From the NCBI GenBank assembly GCA_029202525.1, contig CP119325.1, forward strand, positions 2,578,001-2,642,000: a DNA stretch of 64,000 nt. The letters are read 5' to 3'. Below, one piece after another: positions 44,551-53,573 of the stretch. Under the pieces are notes generated by a model, which saw nothing but the letters and a program-made list of their open reading frames with translations, was not told where the DNA came from and did no database searches. Every line of letters begins with the position of its first letter. Positions within the stretch are counted from its first letter, which is position 1. This stretch comes from Candidatus Pseudomonas phytovorans (GTDB taxonomy: Bacteria > Pseudomonadota > Gammaproteobacteria > Pseudomonadales > Pseudomonadaceae). The translations under genes and the position numbers were made by a program.

Positions 44551-45518
44551 TTGAAGTCATCGCCACCGGCCCGCAGAACACCATTCAGGACCTGGGCCGC
44601 GACGGCCATCGGCACATTGGCGTGGCCACCGCCGGGGCCATGGACAGCCTGGCTTTGCGGACCGGCAACTTGATGCTGGCCAACGCCCCTGGCAGCGCCG
44701 CCGTGGAAGTGCAGACCTTCCCGTTGAAGGTGCGCTTCAGCGCTGACGGGGTGATTGCCCTGACCGGCGCCGATGGGCGTGCCACCCTCGATGGCAGATC
44801 GTTGCTGCCGTGGTGGGCATTGCCGGTCAAGGCCGGCCAGGTGCTGGAAATACGCCACCCGCGCCAAGGCGCCAGAGTGTATCTATGCGTGGCCGGTGGC
44901 ATCGACGTGCCGCAGCTGATGGGTTCGCGCAGCACGGCATTGCGCGGCGGTTTCGGTGGCCTCGAAGGGCGGGCGTTGCTGGTAGGGGATGAACTGGCGG
45001 TCGGGCAAGCCAACGCCTTGTCGATTGGCGCCGAAGGCTTCGGTGTTCGCCCACCGTCCTGCGCCATGGCCCAGGGCTTGCCGGTGCAAGCGGACGGTGC
45101 CCTTGCGCTACGCGCGATCCCGGCGGGCGAGGCGCACTGGTTCGGCAATGACCTACCGCGGTTCTGGGCGCAGTCCTGGAAGATCTCGGCGCAGAGCAAC
45201 CGTACCGGCTACCGCCTGGCAGGCGAACCGATCCAGGCCGAGCAAAGCCGCGAGATGCGCTCTTATGGCCTGGTGCCGGGGGTGGTGCAGGTGCCGCCGG
45301 GTGGCGAGCCGATCGTGCAGCTGAGCGATGCCAATACCGCCGGTGGTTACCCCAAGGTTGCCGGGGTGATCGAGGCCGATTTGTGGCGCCTGGGGCAGGC
45401 GGCGATTGGTAGCCGCATACGCTTCGTTGAAGCGTCGCCGCGTGAGGCGATTGCCGCCGAAACAGCGATCGACTGCTACCTGGCGGGGGTTAGGCGCGTG
45501 ATCGAGATGCGCGGTTGA
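44547..45518 (+). CDS. pxpC: 5-oxoprolinase subunit C (KipA/AHS2 family)
   Basis: A 323-residue AHS2 (carboxyltransferase-like) protein. It shows the conserved start TGPQNTIQDLGRDGHRHIGV, then GAMDSLALRTGNLML and RTGYRL, and near the end QLSDANTAGGYPKV. Partner of PxpB in 5-oxoproline hydrolysis. GTG start overlapping pxpB by 4 bases. A strong palindromic terminator (45541-45568) follows, and pxpA lies 5.5 kb away on the other strand in the carboxylase operon. Confidence 0.92.
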   Translation: MIEVIATGPQNTIQDLGRDGHRHIGVATAGAMDSLALRTGNLMLANAPGSAAVEVQTFPLKVRFSADGVIALTGADGRATLDGRSLLPWWALPVKAGQVLEIRHPRQGARVYLCVAGGIDVPQLMGSRSTALRGGFGGLEGRALLVGDELAVGQANALSIGAEGFGVRPPSCAMAQGLPVQADGALALRAIPAGEAHWFGNDLPRFWAQSWKISAQSNRTGYRLAGEPIQAEQSREMRSYGLVPGVVQVPPGGEPIVQLSDANTAGGYPKVAGVIEADLWRLGQAAIGSRIRFVEASPREAIAAETAIDCYLAGVRRVIEMRG

Positions 45519-45540
45519 ATTACAGCAGGGGATAGACAAA

Positions 45541-45568
45541 AAAATGGGCTGCAATTGCAGCCCATTTT
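45541..45568. terminator. Bidirectional terminator between pxpC and the aminotransferase
   Basis: A perfect 28-bp palindrome (arm AAAATGGGCTGCAA) with A- and T-runs at its ends, between convergent genes. Confidence 0.9.
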
Positions 45569-45580
45569 GCTGTCTGGCAA

Positions 45581-46783
45581 TCAGCGCATCGTCGCGCAGA
45601 ATTCAGCGATGCGATCACATCCTTGCTCCAGCGTCGCAAGGCTGGTGGCATAGGAAAGGCGCACGAACGGGCTCAGGCCATAGGCAGCACCCTGTACGGT
45701 CGCGACGTGATGCTCTTCCATCAGCGCCATGCAGAAATCAGTGTCGTTGTTGATCTTGCGGCCCTTGGCTGTGGTGCGGCCGATAAAGGCGGCCACATTC
45801 GGGAACAGGTAGAACGCACCTTCCGGCTTGTGGCAGGTCAGCCCCTGGATATCGGCCAGGCGGCCGAGCACGAAGTCGCGCCGCTCCTGGTAAATCGCCG
45901 CGCGCTCGCCGAGCAATTGCTGGGGGCCATCGAGCACCGCCGTTGCAGCGGCCTGGGTCAGCGTGCAGACGCCACCGCTGTTCTGCGTGTTGACGTTGCT
46001 CACGGCCTTGATCAGGTCCTTGGGGCCGCCGCAGTAACCCATGCGCCAGCCCGTCATGGCGTACGCCTTGGAGACGCCGTTGACGGTCAGCACACGGTCA
46101 TACAGGCGCGGCTCTACTTCGGCGATGGTGCAGAATTCGAACCCGTCGTAGATCAGGTGCTCGTACATGTCATCGGTCATGATCCACACGTGCGGATGGT
46201 GCAGCATCACTTCGGCGATGGCGGCCATTTCCTGGCGCGAGCAGGCGGAACCTGTGGGGTTGCTGGGGTAGTTCAGCAGCAGCCATTTGGTCTTTGGGGT
46301 GATCGCGGCGTCGAGGTCCTGGGCATTGAGTTTGAAATTGTTGGCTTGGCTGCAGGGCACGGGGACCGGCACGCCACCGGCGAACTTGACGATGTCGGCA
46401 TAGCTGATCCAGGCCGGGGTGGGGATGAGCACTTCGTCCCCGGGGTTGAGGGTGGCGAGCATGGCGTTGAAGATCACTTGCTTGCCACCGCCGGCCACGA
46501 GAATCTGCGAGGGCTCGTAGTCGAGGTTGTTGTCGCGCTTGAACTTGCGCTGGATGGCCAGTTTCAGGGCGGGTGTACCTTCGATGGCCGGGTACTTGGT
46601 ATCACCGGCCAGCGCGGCGGCATGGGCTGCTTCGATGGCATGGGAGGGGGTCGGGAAGTCCGGTTCGCCTGTAGACAGGCTGATCACCTGAATGCCCTGT
46701 GCGGTGAGCTCGCGGGCTTTCTGGGTCATGGCGACGGAGGCAGAGACGGACACATTGTTCAGGCGTTCGGCGATACTGGGCAT
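45581..46783 (-). CDS. aspC: Pyridoxal-phosphate aminotransferase (aspartate aminotransferase-like)
   Basis: A 400-residue class I aminotransferase. The PLP lysine lies in NGVSKAYAMTGWRMGY (about 235-250), with NYPSNPTGS and DDMYEHL for cofactor binding and a C-terminal FVRLSYA Arg for the carboxylate. It would shuttle amino groups between glutamate and an oxo acid, for example glutamate released from 5-oxoproline. An earlier ATG at 46816 is possible. A degenerate ATAAG/CTTAT element upstream (46868-46882) with AGC-AAAG-like follow-on suggests LysR control. Confidence 0.9.
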   Translation of the reverse strand: MPSIAERLNNVSVSASVAMTQKARELTAQGIQVISLSTGEPDFPTPSHAIEAAHAAALAGDTKYPAIEGTPALKLAIQRKFKRDNNLDYEPSQILVAGGGKQVIFNAMLATLNPGDEVLIPTPAWISYADIVKFAGGVPVPVPCSQANNFKLNAQDLDAAITPKTKWLLLNYPSNPTGSACSRQEMAAIAEVMLHHPHVWIMTDDMYEHLIYDGFEFCTIAEVEPRLYDRVLTVNGVSKAYAMTGWRMGYCGGPKDLIKAVSNVNTQNSGGVCTLTQAAATAVLDGPQQLLGERAAIYQERRDFVLGRLADIQGLTCHKPEGAFYLFPNVAAFIGRTTAKGRKINNDTDFCMALMEEHHVATVQGAAYGLSPFVRLSYATSLATLEQGCDRIAEFCATMR

Positions 46784-46897
46784 GGCGTTGGCTTCACGGT
46801 AGGGAACACTGTGCACAGCTTAAAAGTGTGCCTGCCGGCTGCCCAAATAGCGCTTTGCTGTGGAGTCATAAGGGAATCGGATGGATAGGCCCGAGGC
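46784..46897. promoter_or_regulatory. aspC upstream region with degenerate ATAAG element
   Basis: Read leftward, ATCCG-ATTCC-CTTAT (46882-46868) is followed after 6 bases by ACAGCAAAG, resembling the compound element found at three other sites. The left half-site is poor. Confidence 0.45.
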
Positions 46898-46928
46898 AAA
46901 AAAATGCCCGGCTGACGGGCAGCCGGGC
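46898..46928 (-). terminator. Terminator of the amino-acid ABC operon
   Basis: On the minus strand GCCCGGCTG-N5-CAGCCGGGC is followed by ATTTTTTT, just downstream of the binding-protein gene. Confidence 0.9.
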
Positions 46929-46943
46929 CAGGGAGCAAAAGGT

Positions 46944-47777
46944 TTATTCGAGGGCTTCGAACTTCATCTCGGCCAGCTTCTGCACCCGCTCTTCGCGCAC
47001 CAGCTTGTACTCGGTCTGCGGCCCGATCCACTTGTCCCAGATCCGGTCGATTTCCCCAGCCTGGTCCATTGCGTACAGCGCCTGGTTGACCTTGTCGAGC
47101 AATGCCGGCTGGTCCAGCTTCATGCCCACGCCGATCGGCTCCAGCGCCATCGGCTCGGCGGTAATGCCCAGGTCGACGCCGCCGGCCTTGGCCTGGCTGA
47201 CCAGCTTGGTGGCAGACATGGTATTGGTCACCACACCCAGCACCTTGTTCTGCTGCACCGCCAGGTAGGCGGAACCGGTGTCCTGGAAGGTCACCGGGGT
47301 GGCCTTGGCCAGTCGGATCGACTGCTCGGAGGTCGAGCCCTTGGTGGCGCTGATGCGCTTGCCTTCGAAGAACGCGCGCGGCTTGTCGGCCAGCGGCTTT
47401 TTCACCACCAGCACTTCCTTGGCCACGTAGTAGGGGTCGGAGAACTGGATCTGCTGGGCACGGGTCTTGGTGTAGGCCAGGTTGGCCACCACCACGTCGA
47501 CCCGGCCCATCTTCACCTCAGCGATGCGCGCTTCGCCGGACAACGGTTTGAGCTCAAGCTTTACCCCCAACTGCTGCGCCAGCGCGGTGCACAGGTCGAC
47601 GTCCATGCCCTCGAGCTGGCGCGTCTGCGGGTTGGGAGAGGAGAACGGCGGCACGTCGGAGTAGACGCCGCAACCCAGGGTCTGCCGGCCCTGGATGTCG
47701 GCCCATTGGTCGGCCTGGGCCGTGGCGGCCATCAGGGGGAACAGCATCAGTGCCACGGTGGCGTGCGGAGTACGCAT
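46944..47777 (-). CDS. Amino-acid ABC transporter binding protein (SBP_bac_3)
   Basis: A 277-residue periplasmic protein with a signal peptide (RTPHATVALMLFPLMAATAQA, cleaved near residue 22). An SBP_bac_3 domain follows: LGCGVYSDVPPFSS, then MDVDLCTALAQQLGV, then VVVANLAYTKTRAQQIQFSDPYY. It probably captures an amino acid or derivative such as 5-oxoproline or glutamate. The ATG at 47777 follows GAGGAT; the longer frame lacks a signal. Last gene of the leftward ABC operon. Confidence 0.9.
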   Translation of the reverse strand: MRTPHATVALMLFPLMAATAQADQWADIQGRQTLGCGVYSDVPPFSSPNPQTRQLEGMDVDLCTALAQQLGVKLELKPLSGEARIAEVKMGRVDVVVANLAYTKTRAQQIQFSDPYYVAKEVLVVKKPLADKPRAFFEGKRISATKGSTSEQSIRLAKATPVTFQDTGSAYLAVQQNKVLGVVTNTMSATKLVSQAKAGGVDLGITAEPMALEPIGVGMKLDQPALLDKVNQALYAMDQAGEIDRIWDKWIGPQTEYKLVREERVQKLAEMKFEALE

Positions 47778-47832
47778 GGGAGTGATCCTCGAAAAATGGA
47801 CGGCTTGGGCAAAAAAGGGTGACCTGCCGGCC

Positions 47833-48570
47833 TCAATGGGCCCGTAGGTCGCTGATGAACCGCTGCGCACGCGGGTGCTGCGGCGCGCTGAAAAACTGCT
47901 CGGGGGTGGCACGTTCTAGAATTTCGCCGGCATCCATGAACCAGATCGTGTCGGCCACTTCACGGGCGAAGTTCATCTCGTGGGTCACGCACATCATGGT
48001 CATGCCGTCGCGCGCCAGGCTGCGCATCACCTGCAGCACCTCGCCGACCATTTCCGGGTCCAGGGCGCTGGTCGGTTCATCGAACAGCATCACAGGCGGC
48101 TCCATCGCCAACGCCCGGGCAATTGCCACGCGTTGCTGCTGGCCGCCGGAAAGCTGGCCTGGGTAGGCGCCGGCTTTGTGGGCCATGCCAACCCGGTCGA
48201 GCAACTCCATGGCTTGCTTCTTTGCTGCGCCCTGGCGCAGGCCACGCAGCTTGGTGGGCGACAGGATGATGTTGTCCAGCACCGACATGTGCGGGAACAG
48301 GTTGAAACTCTGGAACACGAAACCGATGCGCGAGCGCAGGCGGTTGAGGTTGGCGTCGGTGCCGTGGATGTCGTGGCCCTCGAACAGGATCTGGCCGCCC
48401 TGGATTGCTTCGAGGCGGTTGACCGTGCGGATCAGGGTGGATTTACCTGAGCCCGAGGGCCCGCATACGACCACCACTTCACCCTGGCGAATTTCTGCGT
48501 TGATGGTGGTCAAGGCGCGATACTCGCCATACCACTTGTCGACATTGGCAAACATGATCATGGGTTTCAT
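47833..48570 (-). CDS. Amino-acid ABC transporter ATPase
   Basis: A 245-residue ATPase of the GlnQ/HisP type. It has Walker A GPSGSGKST, a Q-loop in FVFQSFNLFPHMSV, signature LSGGQQQRV, and Walker B VMLFDEPTSALDPE with the switch His in CVTHEM. ATG at 48570 is preferred; ATG at 48579 overlapping the preceding permease is an alternative. It powers the two permeases upstream. Confidence 0.92.
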   Translation of the reverse strand: MKPMIMFANVDKWYGEYRALTTINAEIRQGEVVVVCGPSGSGKSTLIRTVNRLEAIQGGQILFEGHDIHGTDANLNRLRSRIGFVFQSFNLFPHMSVLDNIILSPTKLRGLRQGAAKKQAMELLDRVGMAHKAGAYPGQLSGGQQQRVAIARALAMEPPVMLFDEPTSALDPEMVGEVLQVMRSLARDGMTMMCVTHEMNFAREVADTIWFMDAGEILERATPEQFFSAPQHPRAQRFISDLRAH

Positions 48571-48575
48571 GGCGA

Positions 48576-49334
48576 TCATCTCGAAGGTTCGGAAGTAGTA
48601 AGGGCTGCGCCTTTGGGTGCGCCAGGCGTACTGGCGCGATCACCCTGGCGCTTGCGCTCGATACGCTGCTCCACGGTGGTAGCCACGCGGGTGAGGCCGT
48701 AGCACAGCAGGTAGTAAGTGATCGCAAGGATTGCGTAGACCTGGAACGGCTGAGTCAGCAACTGGTTGTTGACCTGGTTGGCTGCAAAGGTCATTTCCTG
48801 AACGTTGATCATGTAGCCCAGGGTGGTTTCCTTGATGATGGAGATGAACTGACTGATCAGGCTCGGCAGGGCATTGAACAGCGCCTGGGGCAGGATTACC
48901 CAACCAAAGGTGCGGAAGTAGCCCAACCCAAGGGCGCGGGCGGCTTCGGCCTGGCCAGCGGGCAAGCCTTGGATACCTGCACGCACGATCTCCGACAGGT
49001 AGGCGCTCTGGTAGATCACCAGGGTGCAGAGCATGGTGGTGAACCCACTGATATTGCGGCCGATGAGCAGCGGCACCAGGAAGTAGGTCCAGAAGATCAC
49101 CATGATCAGCGGCACACCCCGCAAGACATAAACCCAAACGGTGGCCGGCCAGCGTACCCAGGCGAACGGTGAGATGCGCGCCATGACCACCAGCAGTGAC
49201 AGTGGGAAGGCAATCAGCAGCGCCAGCGCCGACAGGATCAAGGTGTTGACCAGTCCGCCCAGAGGGCCGTGTGGGTACTGCCCGAGCAGGAACAGCTCCC
49301 AGTTGTCGCGCAGAATCAGGAATACATCGATCAT
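48576..49334 (-). CDS. Amino-acid ABC transporter permease (second)
   Basis: A 252-residue HisM/GlnP-type permease. Its helices include the coupling motif EAARALGLGYFRTFGWVILPQALFNALPS. It forms a heterodimer with the permease encoded at 49341-50051, 6 bases upstream. Its stop overlaps or abuts the ATPase start. The operon order permease, permease, ATPase, binding protein is standard for polar amino-acid importers. Confidence 0.92.
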   Translation of the reverse strand: MIDVFLILRDNWELFLLGQYPHGPLGGLVNTLILSALALLIAFPLSLLVVMARISPFAWVRWPATVWVYVLRGVPLIMVIFWTYFLVPLLIGRNISGFTTMLCTLVIYQSAYLSEIVRAGIQGLPAGQAEAARALGLGYFRTFGWVILPQALFNALPSLISQFISIIKETTLGYMINVQEMTFAANQVNNQLLTQPFQVYAILAITYYLLCYGLTRVATTVEQRIERKRQGDRASTPGAPKGAALTTSEPSR

Positions 49335-49340
49335 TGCCGT

Positions 49341-50051
49341 CTACCTCGCCTGGGCCTGGTTGAAATGACGCGCCAGCAGTGCACCGGCCCCCATGAGCAG
49401 CAACGACACCACCAGGTAACCCAAGGTTGCCACCAGGTAGCACTCGAAGGTGCGGAAGGTGTAGTTCTCAAGTTCGCGGGCCGCGTAGGTCAGCTCGACC
49501 ACGCCGATGGCCATGGCCAGGCTGGTGTTCTTGAACAGCAGCACGGTGTGGTTGATCAGCGAGGGCAGGGCGTTGCGCACCCCCTGTGGCAGGATCACGT
49601 AGCGCATCGAGCGGATGTAGCCCAGCCCAAGTGCCCGCGCCGCTTCGGTCTGGCCGGTGGGAATGGCGCGCAGGCCTGCCCGCAGGTCTTCGCAGAAGTA
49701 CGCCGCTTGGCAAAGACCCAGCGCGATCACCGCGAAGATGAACTCGGTACTGAAATTGGCCAGCCACAGTTGAGTGCTTTCCGGCAACAAGGTGGGCACG
49801 CCGAAGTACCAGAGCATCAGTTGCACCAGGGTCGGTACGTTGCGGTGGTAGGACACATAGCCCGCCACCAGGCGCTCGGCCAGCGGCTTGCCGGTCAAAC
49901 GGATTACCACCAGCAACAGCGCCAGAGCCATGGCCAGGCTCCAGGCGTACAGCATCAGTTGCGCGGTCAGGCCAGCGCCACGCAGCAAAAGGTCGGCGTA
50001 TTCGCCGCTCAGGATCGGCCCCAGATCGAAGTCTTTGAACATGGGAATCAC
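49341..50051 (-). CDS. Amino-acid ABC transporter permease (first)
   Basis: A 236-residue inner-membrane permease of the HisM family. The coupling segment EAARALGLGYIRSMRYVILPQGVRNALPSL is clear. First gene of the importer part of the leftward operon, 85 bases after the SDR stop. An ATG at 50042 is a possible alternative start. Confidence 0.92.
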   Translation of the reverse strand: MIPMFKDFDLGPILSGEYADLLLRGAGLTAQLMLYAWSLAMALALLLVVIRLTGKPLAERLVAGYVSYHRNVPTLVQLMLWYFGVPTLLPESTQLWLANFSTEFIFAVIALGLCQAAYFCEDLRAGLRAIPTGQTEAARALGLGYIRSMRYVILPQGVRNALPSLINHTVLLFKNTSLAMAIGVVELTYAARELENYTFRTFECYLVATLGYLVVSLLLMGAGALLARHFNQAQAR

Positions 50052-50136
50052 CCTATCGGGTCAAGGGGCAGCAGTCGTTCGCAACCGGTGTGGGGGGCGG
50101 CTGGGTCATGGCCCGCCGCTCTTGTCCGGTACAGGG

Positions 50137-50883
50137 TCAGTCGGCTTGCGGGCGGGTGGTCTGCAGCCCGCCGGGTACCTGCAGGGTGGGGGTGATTTCC
50201 ATGTGGCCGACGTTCATCGCCACCGGTGCGGCAATGGCGAAAGCAATCGCCTCGGCGATGTCGCCGGCAACGGGCAGTTCGAAACCGTCGATGAATCTGG
50301 CGCGGGTTTCGGCAGCGTTGCCATGCACGTGTTCAAAGATGTCGGTGGCCACGCGGCCCGGGCAGACCTCGGTAACCCGCACACGCTTGCCGAACACGTC
50401 GATGCGCAGGTTGCGCGACAGCATGCTCACCGCCGCCTTGGTAGCGTGGTAGGTGCTGTTGCCGCCGAAGTTGTAGGCGCCGGCGATGGAGCTGATGTTG
50501 ATCACGTGCCCGCGGTCGCGGGCCACCATGCCTGGCACCAGCAGGCGGGTGAGGTGCAGCACAGCGCGCAGGTTGACGTCGATCAGCGCATCGATGCCGT
50601 CGGCGGTGGCGTTGAGGATCGAGCCGGGCCGGTCGACACCGGCGTTGTTGACCAGGATGTCGATGTCCAGGCCTTCGACCACCTGGGTGACTGCGGCCAG
50701 GTCGGCTACGTCCACTGCATGCACGATGCAGCCAGTGCGCTCGGCCAACTCGCCTAGCTTGTCGGCGCTGCGGGCCAGGGCATGGACGGTAATGCCTTCA
50801 CGGCTCAGGCGTTCGACTGTGGCAGCGCCGATGCCGGAGGAAGCGCCGGTGACCAGCGCGGTTTTGTAATCGGAAAATGGCAT
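50137..50883 (-). CDS. SDR-family oxidoreductase
   Basis: A 248-residue short-chain dehydrogenase (YdfG/serine-dehydrogenase-like pattern). It has TGASSGIG, NNAG, catalytic Ser in NISSIAG, and YHATK near residue 150. The ATG at 50883 follows GAGGGA. A leftward ATAAG-N5-CTTAT element with its AGAGCCAAACCGTCTTG partner (within 50961-51001) is directly upstream, so it belongs to the LysR regulon of this cluster. Substrate unknown; a hydroxy-amino acid is one option. Confidence 0.88.
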   Translation of the reverse strand: MPFSDYKTALVTGASSGIGAATVERLSREGITVHALARSADKLGELAERTGCIVHAVDVADLAAVTQVVEGLDIDILVNNAGVDRPGSILNATADGIDALIDVNLRAVLHLTRLLVPGMVARDRGHVINISSIAGAYNFGGNSTYHATKAAVSMLSRNLRIDVFGKRVRVTEVCPGRVATDIFEHVHGNAAETRARFIDGFELPVAGDIAEAIAFAIAAPVAMNVGHMEITPTLQVPGGLQTTRPQAD

Positions 50884-50960
50884 GTGGCCGTCCCTCATCG
50901 AATGGTTCACCCTGCAGCAGGAGGGCGTTGAATTGACTCTAAAGCCCTGGGCCGATTGTC

Positions 50961-51001
50961 GAACAAGACGGTTTGGCTCTCGGGTAATAAGTGTTTCTTA
51001 T
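50961..51001 (-). promoter_or_regulatory. ATAAG element 2 (leftward, SDR)
   Basis: Read leftward: ATAAG-AAACA-CTTAT, 6 bases, AGAGCCAAACCGTCTTG. Same order and spacing as the element before the MFS gene. Confidence 0.7.
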
Positions 51002-51025
51002 CCGTGCACGATTGTGGTGCGCTGC

Positions 51026-51793
51026 TCAATCGAACAGTCTGGAAAGGGGCACGATTTGCCCACCACCGTGCTCGATTTCGTGGCGGATATCCCAGGCCAG
51101 CTCCAGCGCATTGGCATTGTCGCCATGCAGCAGGATCGAACATGCAGGTACTGCAATTACCTCGCCGGTGTAGCAGGTCACGGTGCCGCTATCGAGGAAC
51201 TGCCGCACGCGCTCGCGCACTAGCGCCGGGTCCTTGATCACCGAGTCCGGCAGCGCGCGGGGCACAAGCAGGCCGTGTTTGTCGTAGGCCCGGTCGGCAA
51301 GGAAGGTGGTGGCGATACGCAAGCCGTGCTTCTCGGCGGCTCGCTCCATCGCTTGGCTGGTGGAGGAACTGACGATCAGTTGCGGGTCGAAGGCCTTCAC
51401 CGCCAGCAGCAGGGCATCGGCCAGCTCCGCGTCGGCGGCCACCCGGTTGCCCAGGGCGCCGTGGAAGCTCATGTGGGTCAGCTGGTGACCGTTGACCTTG
51501 GCCATGCCGGCCAGCGCGCCGAGCTGGTAGGTGACATAGGCCTGCAATTCGCGAATATCCACCTGCATGGGCCGGCGGCCGAAACCGAGCAGGTCGGGAT
51601 AGCCCACGTGGCCACCCAGGTCGATGCCCTTGGCCAGTGCCAGGCGGGTGATGGTGTCCATGATCAGTGGGTCGCCGGCATGGAAGCCGCAGGCCACGTT
51701 GGCCGAAGAAATGATATCCATCAGGGCTTCGTCTTCGCCCATTTTCCAGGGGCCGAAGCCCTCGCCCAGGTCTGCGTTCAGGTCGATGCGCAT
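51026..51793 (-). CDS. pxpA: 5-oxoprolinase subunit A (LamB/YcsF family)
   Basis: A 255-residue LamB/YcsF protein. The family start IDLNADLGEGFGPWKMGED is intact, followed by NVACGFHAGDP, GVSYPDLLGFGRR-like and VKFHGALGN-like blocks. With PxpB and PxpC it hydrolyses 5-oxoproline. It is the fourth gene of the leftward unit accB, accC, carrier-like protein, pxpA; it starts 4 bases after the carrier-like gene's stop. Confidence 0.92.
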   Translation of the reverse strand: MRIDLNADLGEGFGPWKMGEDEALMDIISSANVACGFHAGDPLIMDTITRLALAKGIDLGGHVGYPDLLGFGRRPMQVDIRELQAYVTYQLGALAGMAKVNGHQLTHMSFHGALGNRVAADAELADALLLAVKAFDPQLIVSSSTSQAMERAAEKHGLRIATTFLADRAYDKHGLLVPRALPDSVIKDPALVRERVRQFLDSGTVTCYTGEVIAVPACSILLHGDNANALELAWDIRHEIEHGGGQIVPLSRLFD

Positions 51794-51797
51794 CGGT

Positions 51798-52211
51798 TCA
51801 AGCTCCTGTTCTTGTCAGTGCCAGCACGGGTTTTCCGTAATCCACCAGCTGCCCGTCGGCCACCAGGTAATCCCCAGCGGTGCCTTCCATATCCGCAGTG
51901 ACCGCGAGCAGTTGCTCGCCCACGGCGATTACGCCGACCACATCACCTGCCCGTATTGCCTGGCCCGGGTTTACCTGAGGTGTGTCGCGTGTCGGGTGGC
52001 GGGCATGGAAATGGCCGCAGCCCTTGGCGCTGATACTGGCGGGCGGCAAGGGTGCCGGCGGCGCAGCCGTGGTGGCGTTTACCGGTGCACCGGCGTTTGT
52101 GCCGGCGCTGCGCTGCAGGCGGAGCTCGAATTGCGCGGTCTTCAGTTCGATCCGGGCGAGCCCGGCGTTGCTCATCCAGCCGATCAACTGGCGAAGTTTG
52201 TCGATGTGCAT
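51798..52211 (-). CDS. Biotin-carrier-like protein lacking the biotinyl lysine
   Basis: A 137-residue protein. Its N-terminal part resembles the start of biotin carriers (IDKLRQLIGWMSNAGLARIELK), then a proline/alanine-rich linker, then a biotinyl/lipoyl-type fold (GQAIRAGDVVGVIAVGEQLLAV, then GQLVDYGKPVLAL). Where carriers have AMKM the sequence reads VGEQL, so the lysine that takes biotin is missing. An intact carrier is encoded at 53574-54014 in the same operon. A structural or regulatory role, or decay after duplication, are possible. ATG at 52211, 3 bases after accC's stop. Confidence 0.78.
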   Translation of the reverse strand: MHIDKLRQLIGWMSNAGLARIELKTAQFELRLQRSAGTNAGAPVNATTAAPPAPLPPASISAKGCGHFHARHPTRDTPQVNPGQAIRAGDVVGVIAVGEQLLAVTADMEGTAGDYLVADGQLVDYGKPVLALTRTGA

Positions 52212-52213
52212 AT

Positions 52214-53569
52214 TCAGTTCCCTGCCTGACGTTGCTTGAGCCAGTGTTCCAGGTGATGGATGTCCACGGTGCCCTCGGTAAAGGCCGGGTCCTGCAAAAT
52301 GTCGCGGTGCAGCGGCAGGTTGCTGGCGATGCCCTCGATGCGGAACTGTGCAAGCGCCGTGCGCATTCGGGCCATCGCCTGCTCGCGGGTGGTGCCGTGG
52401 GTGATCAGCTTGGCGATCATCGAGTCGTAATAGGGGGGCACGCGGTAGCCGGTGGTGACGTGGGTATCGACCCGTACACCGATGCCGCCAGGCACGTCCC
52501 AGCGGGTGACGGTGCCGGGTGTCGGGATGAAGGTGTGCGGGTCTTCGGCGTTGATCCGGCACTCCAGTGAGTGGCCTTGGGTGATGATCTGTTCCTGGCG
52601 CAGTTCGAGGGTTTCGCCACGGGCCACGCGCAACTGCTGTTCGACGATGTCGATACCAGTGGTCAGCTCGGTGACGGGGTGCTCGACCTGCAGGCGGGTA
52701 TTCATTTCGATGAAGTAGAACTCGTCATCCTCGTACAGGAATTCGAAGGTGCCCACGCCCTGATAGCCAATCTGCCGGCAAGCTTCGACGCAGCGTTCAC
52801 CCACTCGCGCCAAGGCGTCAGGGTGTATCCCCGGCGCGGGGGCTTCTTCCAGCACCTTTTGGTGGCGGCGCTGCAGCGAGCAGTCGCGGCTGCCCAGCCA
52901 CACGCCATTGCCGTGGCGGTCGCACAGCACCTGGATTTCCACGTGGCGCGGGTGGCCGAGAAACTTCTCCATGTACAACTCGGGGTTGCCAAAGGCGCGG
53001 CGGGCCTCCTCGCGGGTGACGCTGACGGCCTGGCCCAGTTCCTGCTCGCTGTGCACCACGCGCATGCCGCGCCCGCCGCCACCGCCGGCAGCCTTGATGA
53101 TGACCGGGTAGCCGATTTCGGCGGCAATGCTGCAAACCGTATCGAGCTCCGCGGGCAAGGCGCCATCTGGCCCCGGCACGCAAGGGACGCCTGCTTCACG
53201 CATGGCGCGCTTGGCGGCAACCTTGTCGCCCATGCTGCGGATGCATTCGGCATCGGGCCCGATAAAGGTCAGGCCGGCGGCGCTGACGGCCTCGCTGAAG
53301 GCGGCGTTTTCCGAAAGAAAGCCATAGCCTGGATGCACTGCCTGTGCGCCCGACGCCTGCGCAGCTTGCAGCAGCGCCGTGGCGTCCAGATAGCTTTGCG
53401 CAGGTGCGGCAGGGCCGATACACAGCGCCAGGTCGGCCTGCTCCAGGTACGCTGCGCCAGCATCACCCTGGGAGTAGACCATGACCGTCTCAAGGCCCAG
53501 TTGATGACAGGCGCGCTGTATACGCAGCGCGATTTCGCCGCGGTTGGCGATCAATACGCGTTTGAACAT
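52214..53569 (-). CDS. accC: Biotin carboxylase (AccC-like)
   Basis: A 451-residue ATP-grasp biotin carboxylase. It shows FKRVLIANRGEIALRIQRAC, the glycine loop KAAGGGGGRGMRVV, EKFLGHPRHVEIQVL, catalytic EMNTRLQVEHPVTE, and a C-terminal barrel. It carboxylates biotin on the neighbouring carrier. ATG at 53569 follows GGAGG. No acyl-CoA carboxyltransferase is present in the cluster; PxpB/PxpC homologues (AHS1/AHS2) are the only candidate acceptors nearby. Distinct from the housekeeping accC expected elsewhere. Confidence 0.92.
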   Translation of the reverse strand: MFKRVLIANRGEIALRIQRACHQLGLETVMVYSQGDAGAAYLEQADLALCIGPAAPAQSYLDATALLQAAQASGAQAVHPGYGFLSENAAFSEAVSAAGLTFIGPDAECIRSMGDKVAAKRAMREAGVPCVPGPDGALPAELDTVCSIAAEIGYPVIIKAAGGGGGRGMRVVHSEQELGQAVSVTREEARRAFGNPELYMEKFLGHPRHVEIQVLCDRHGNGVWLGSRDCSLQRRHQKVLEEAPAPGIHPDALARVGERCVEACRQIGYQGVGTFEFLYEDDEFYFIEMNTRLQVEHPVTELTTGIDIVEQQLRVARGETLELRQEQIITQGHSLECRINAEDPHTFIPTPGTVTRWDVPGGIGVRVDTHVTTGYRVPPYYDSMIAKLITHGTTREQAMARMRTALAQFRIEGIASNLPLHRDILQDPAFTEGTVDIHHLEHWLKQRQAGN

Positions 53570-53573
53570 ACCT

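Noticed and set aside
45623..46888. A 421-codon rightward frame opposite the aminotransferase
   Set aside because: Antisense of a conserved PLP enzyme; low-complexity Gly/His/Val-rich product.
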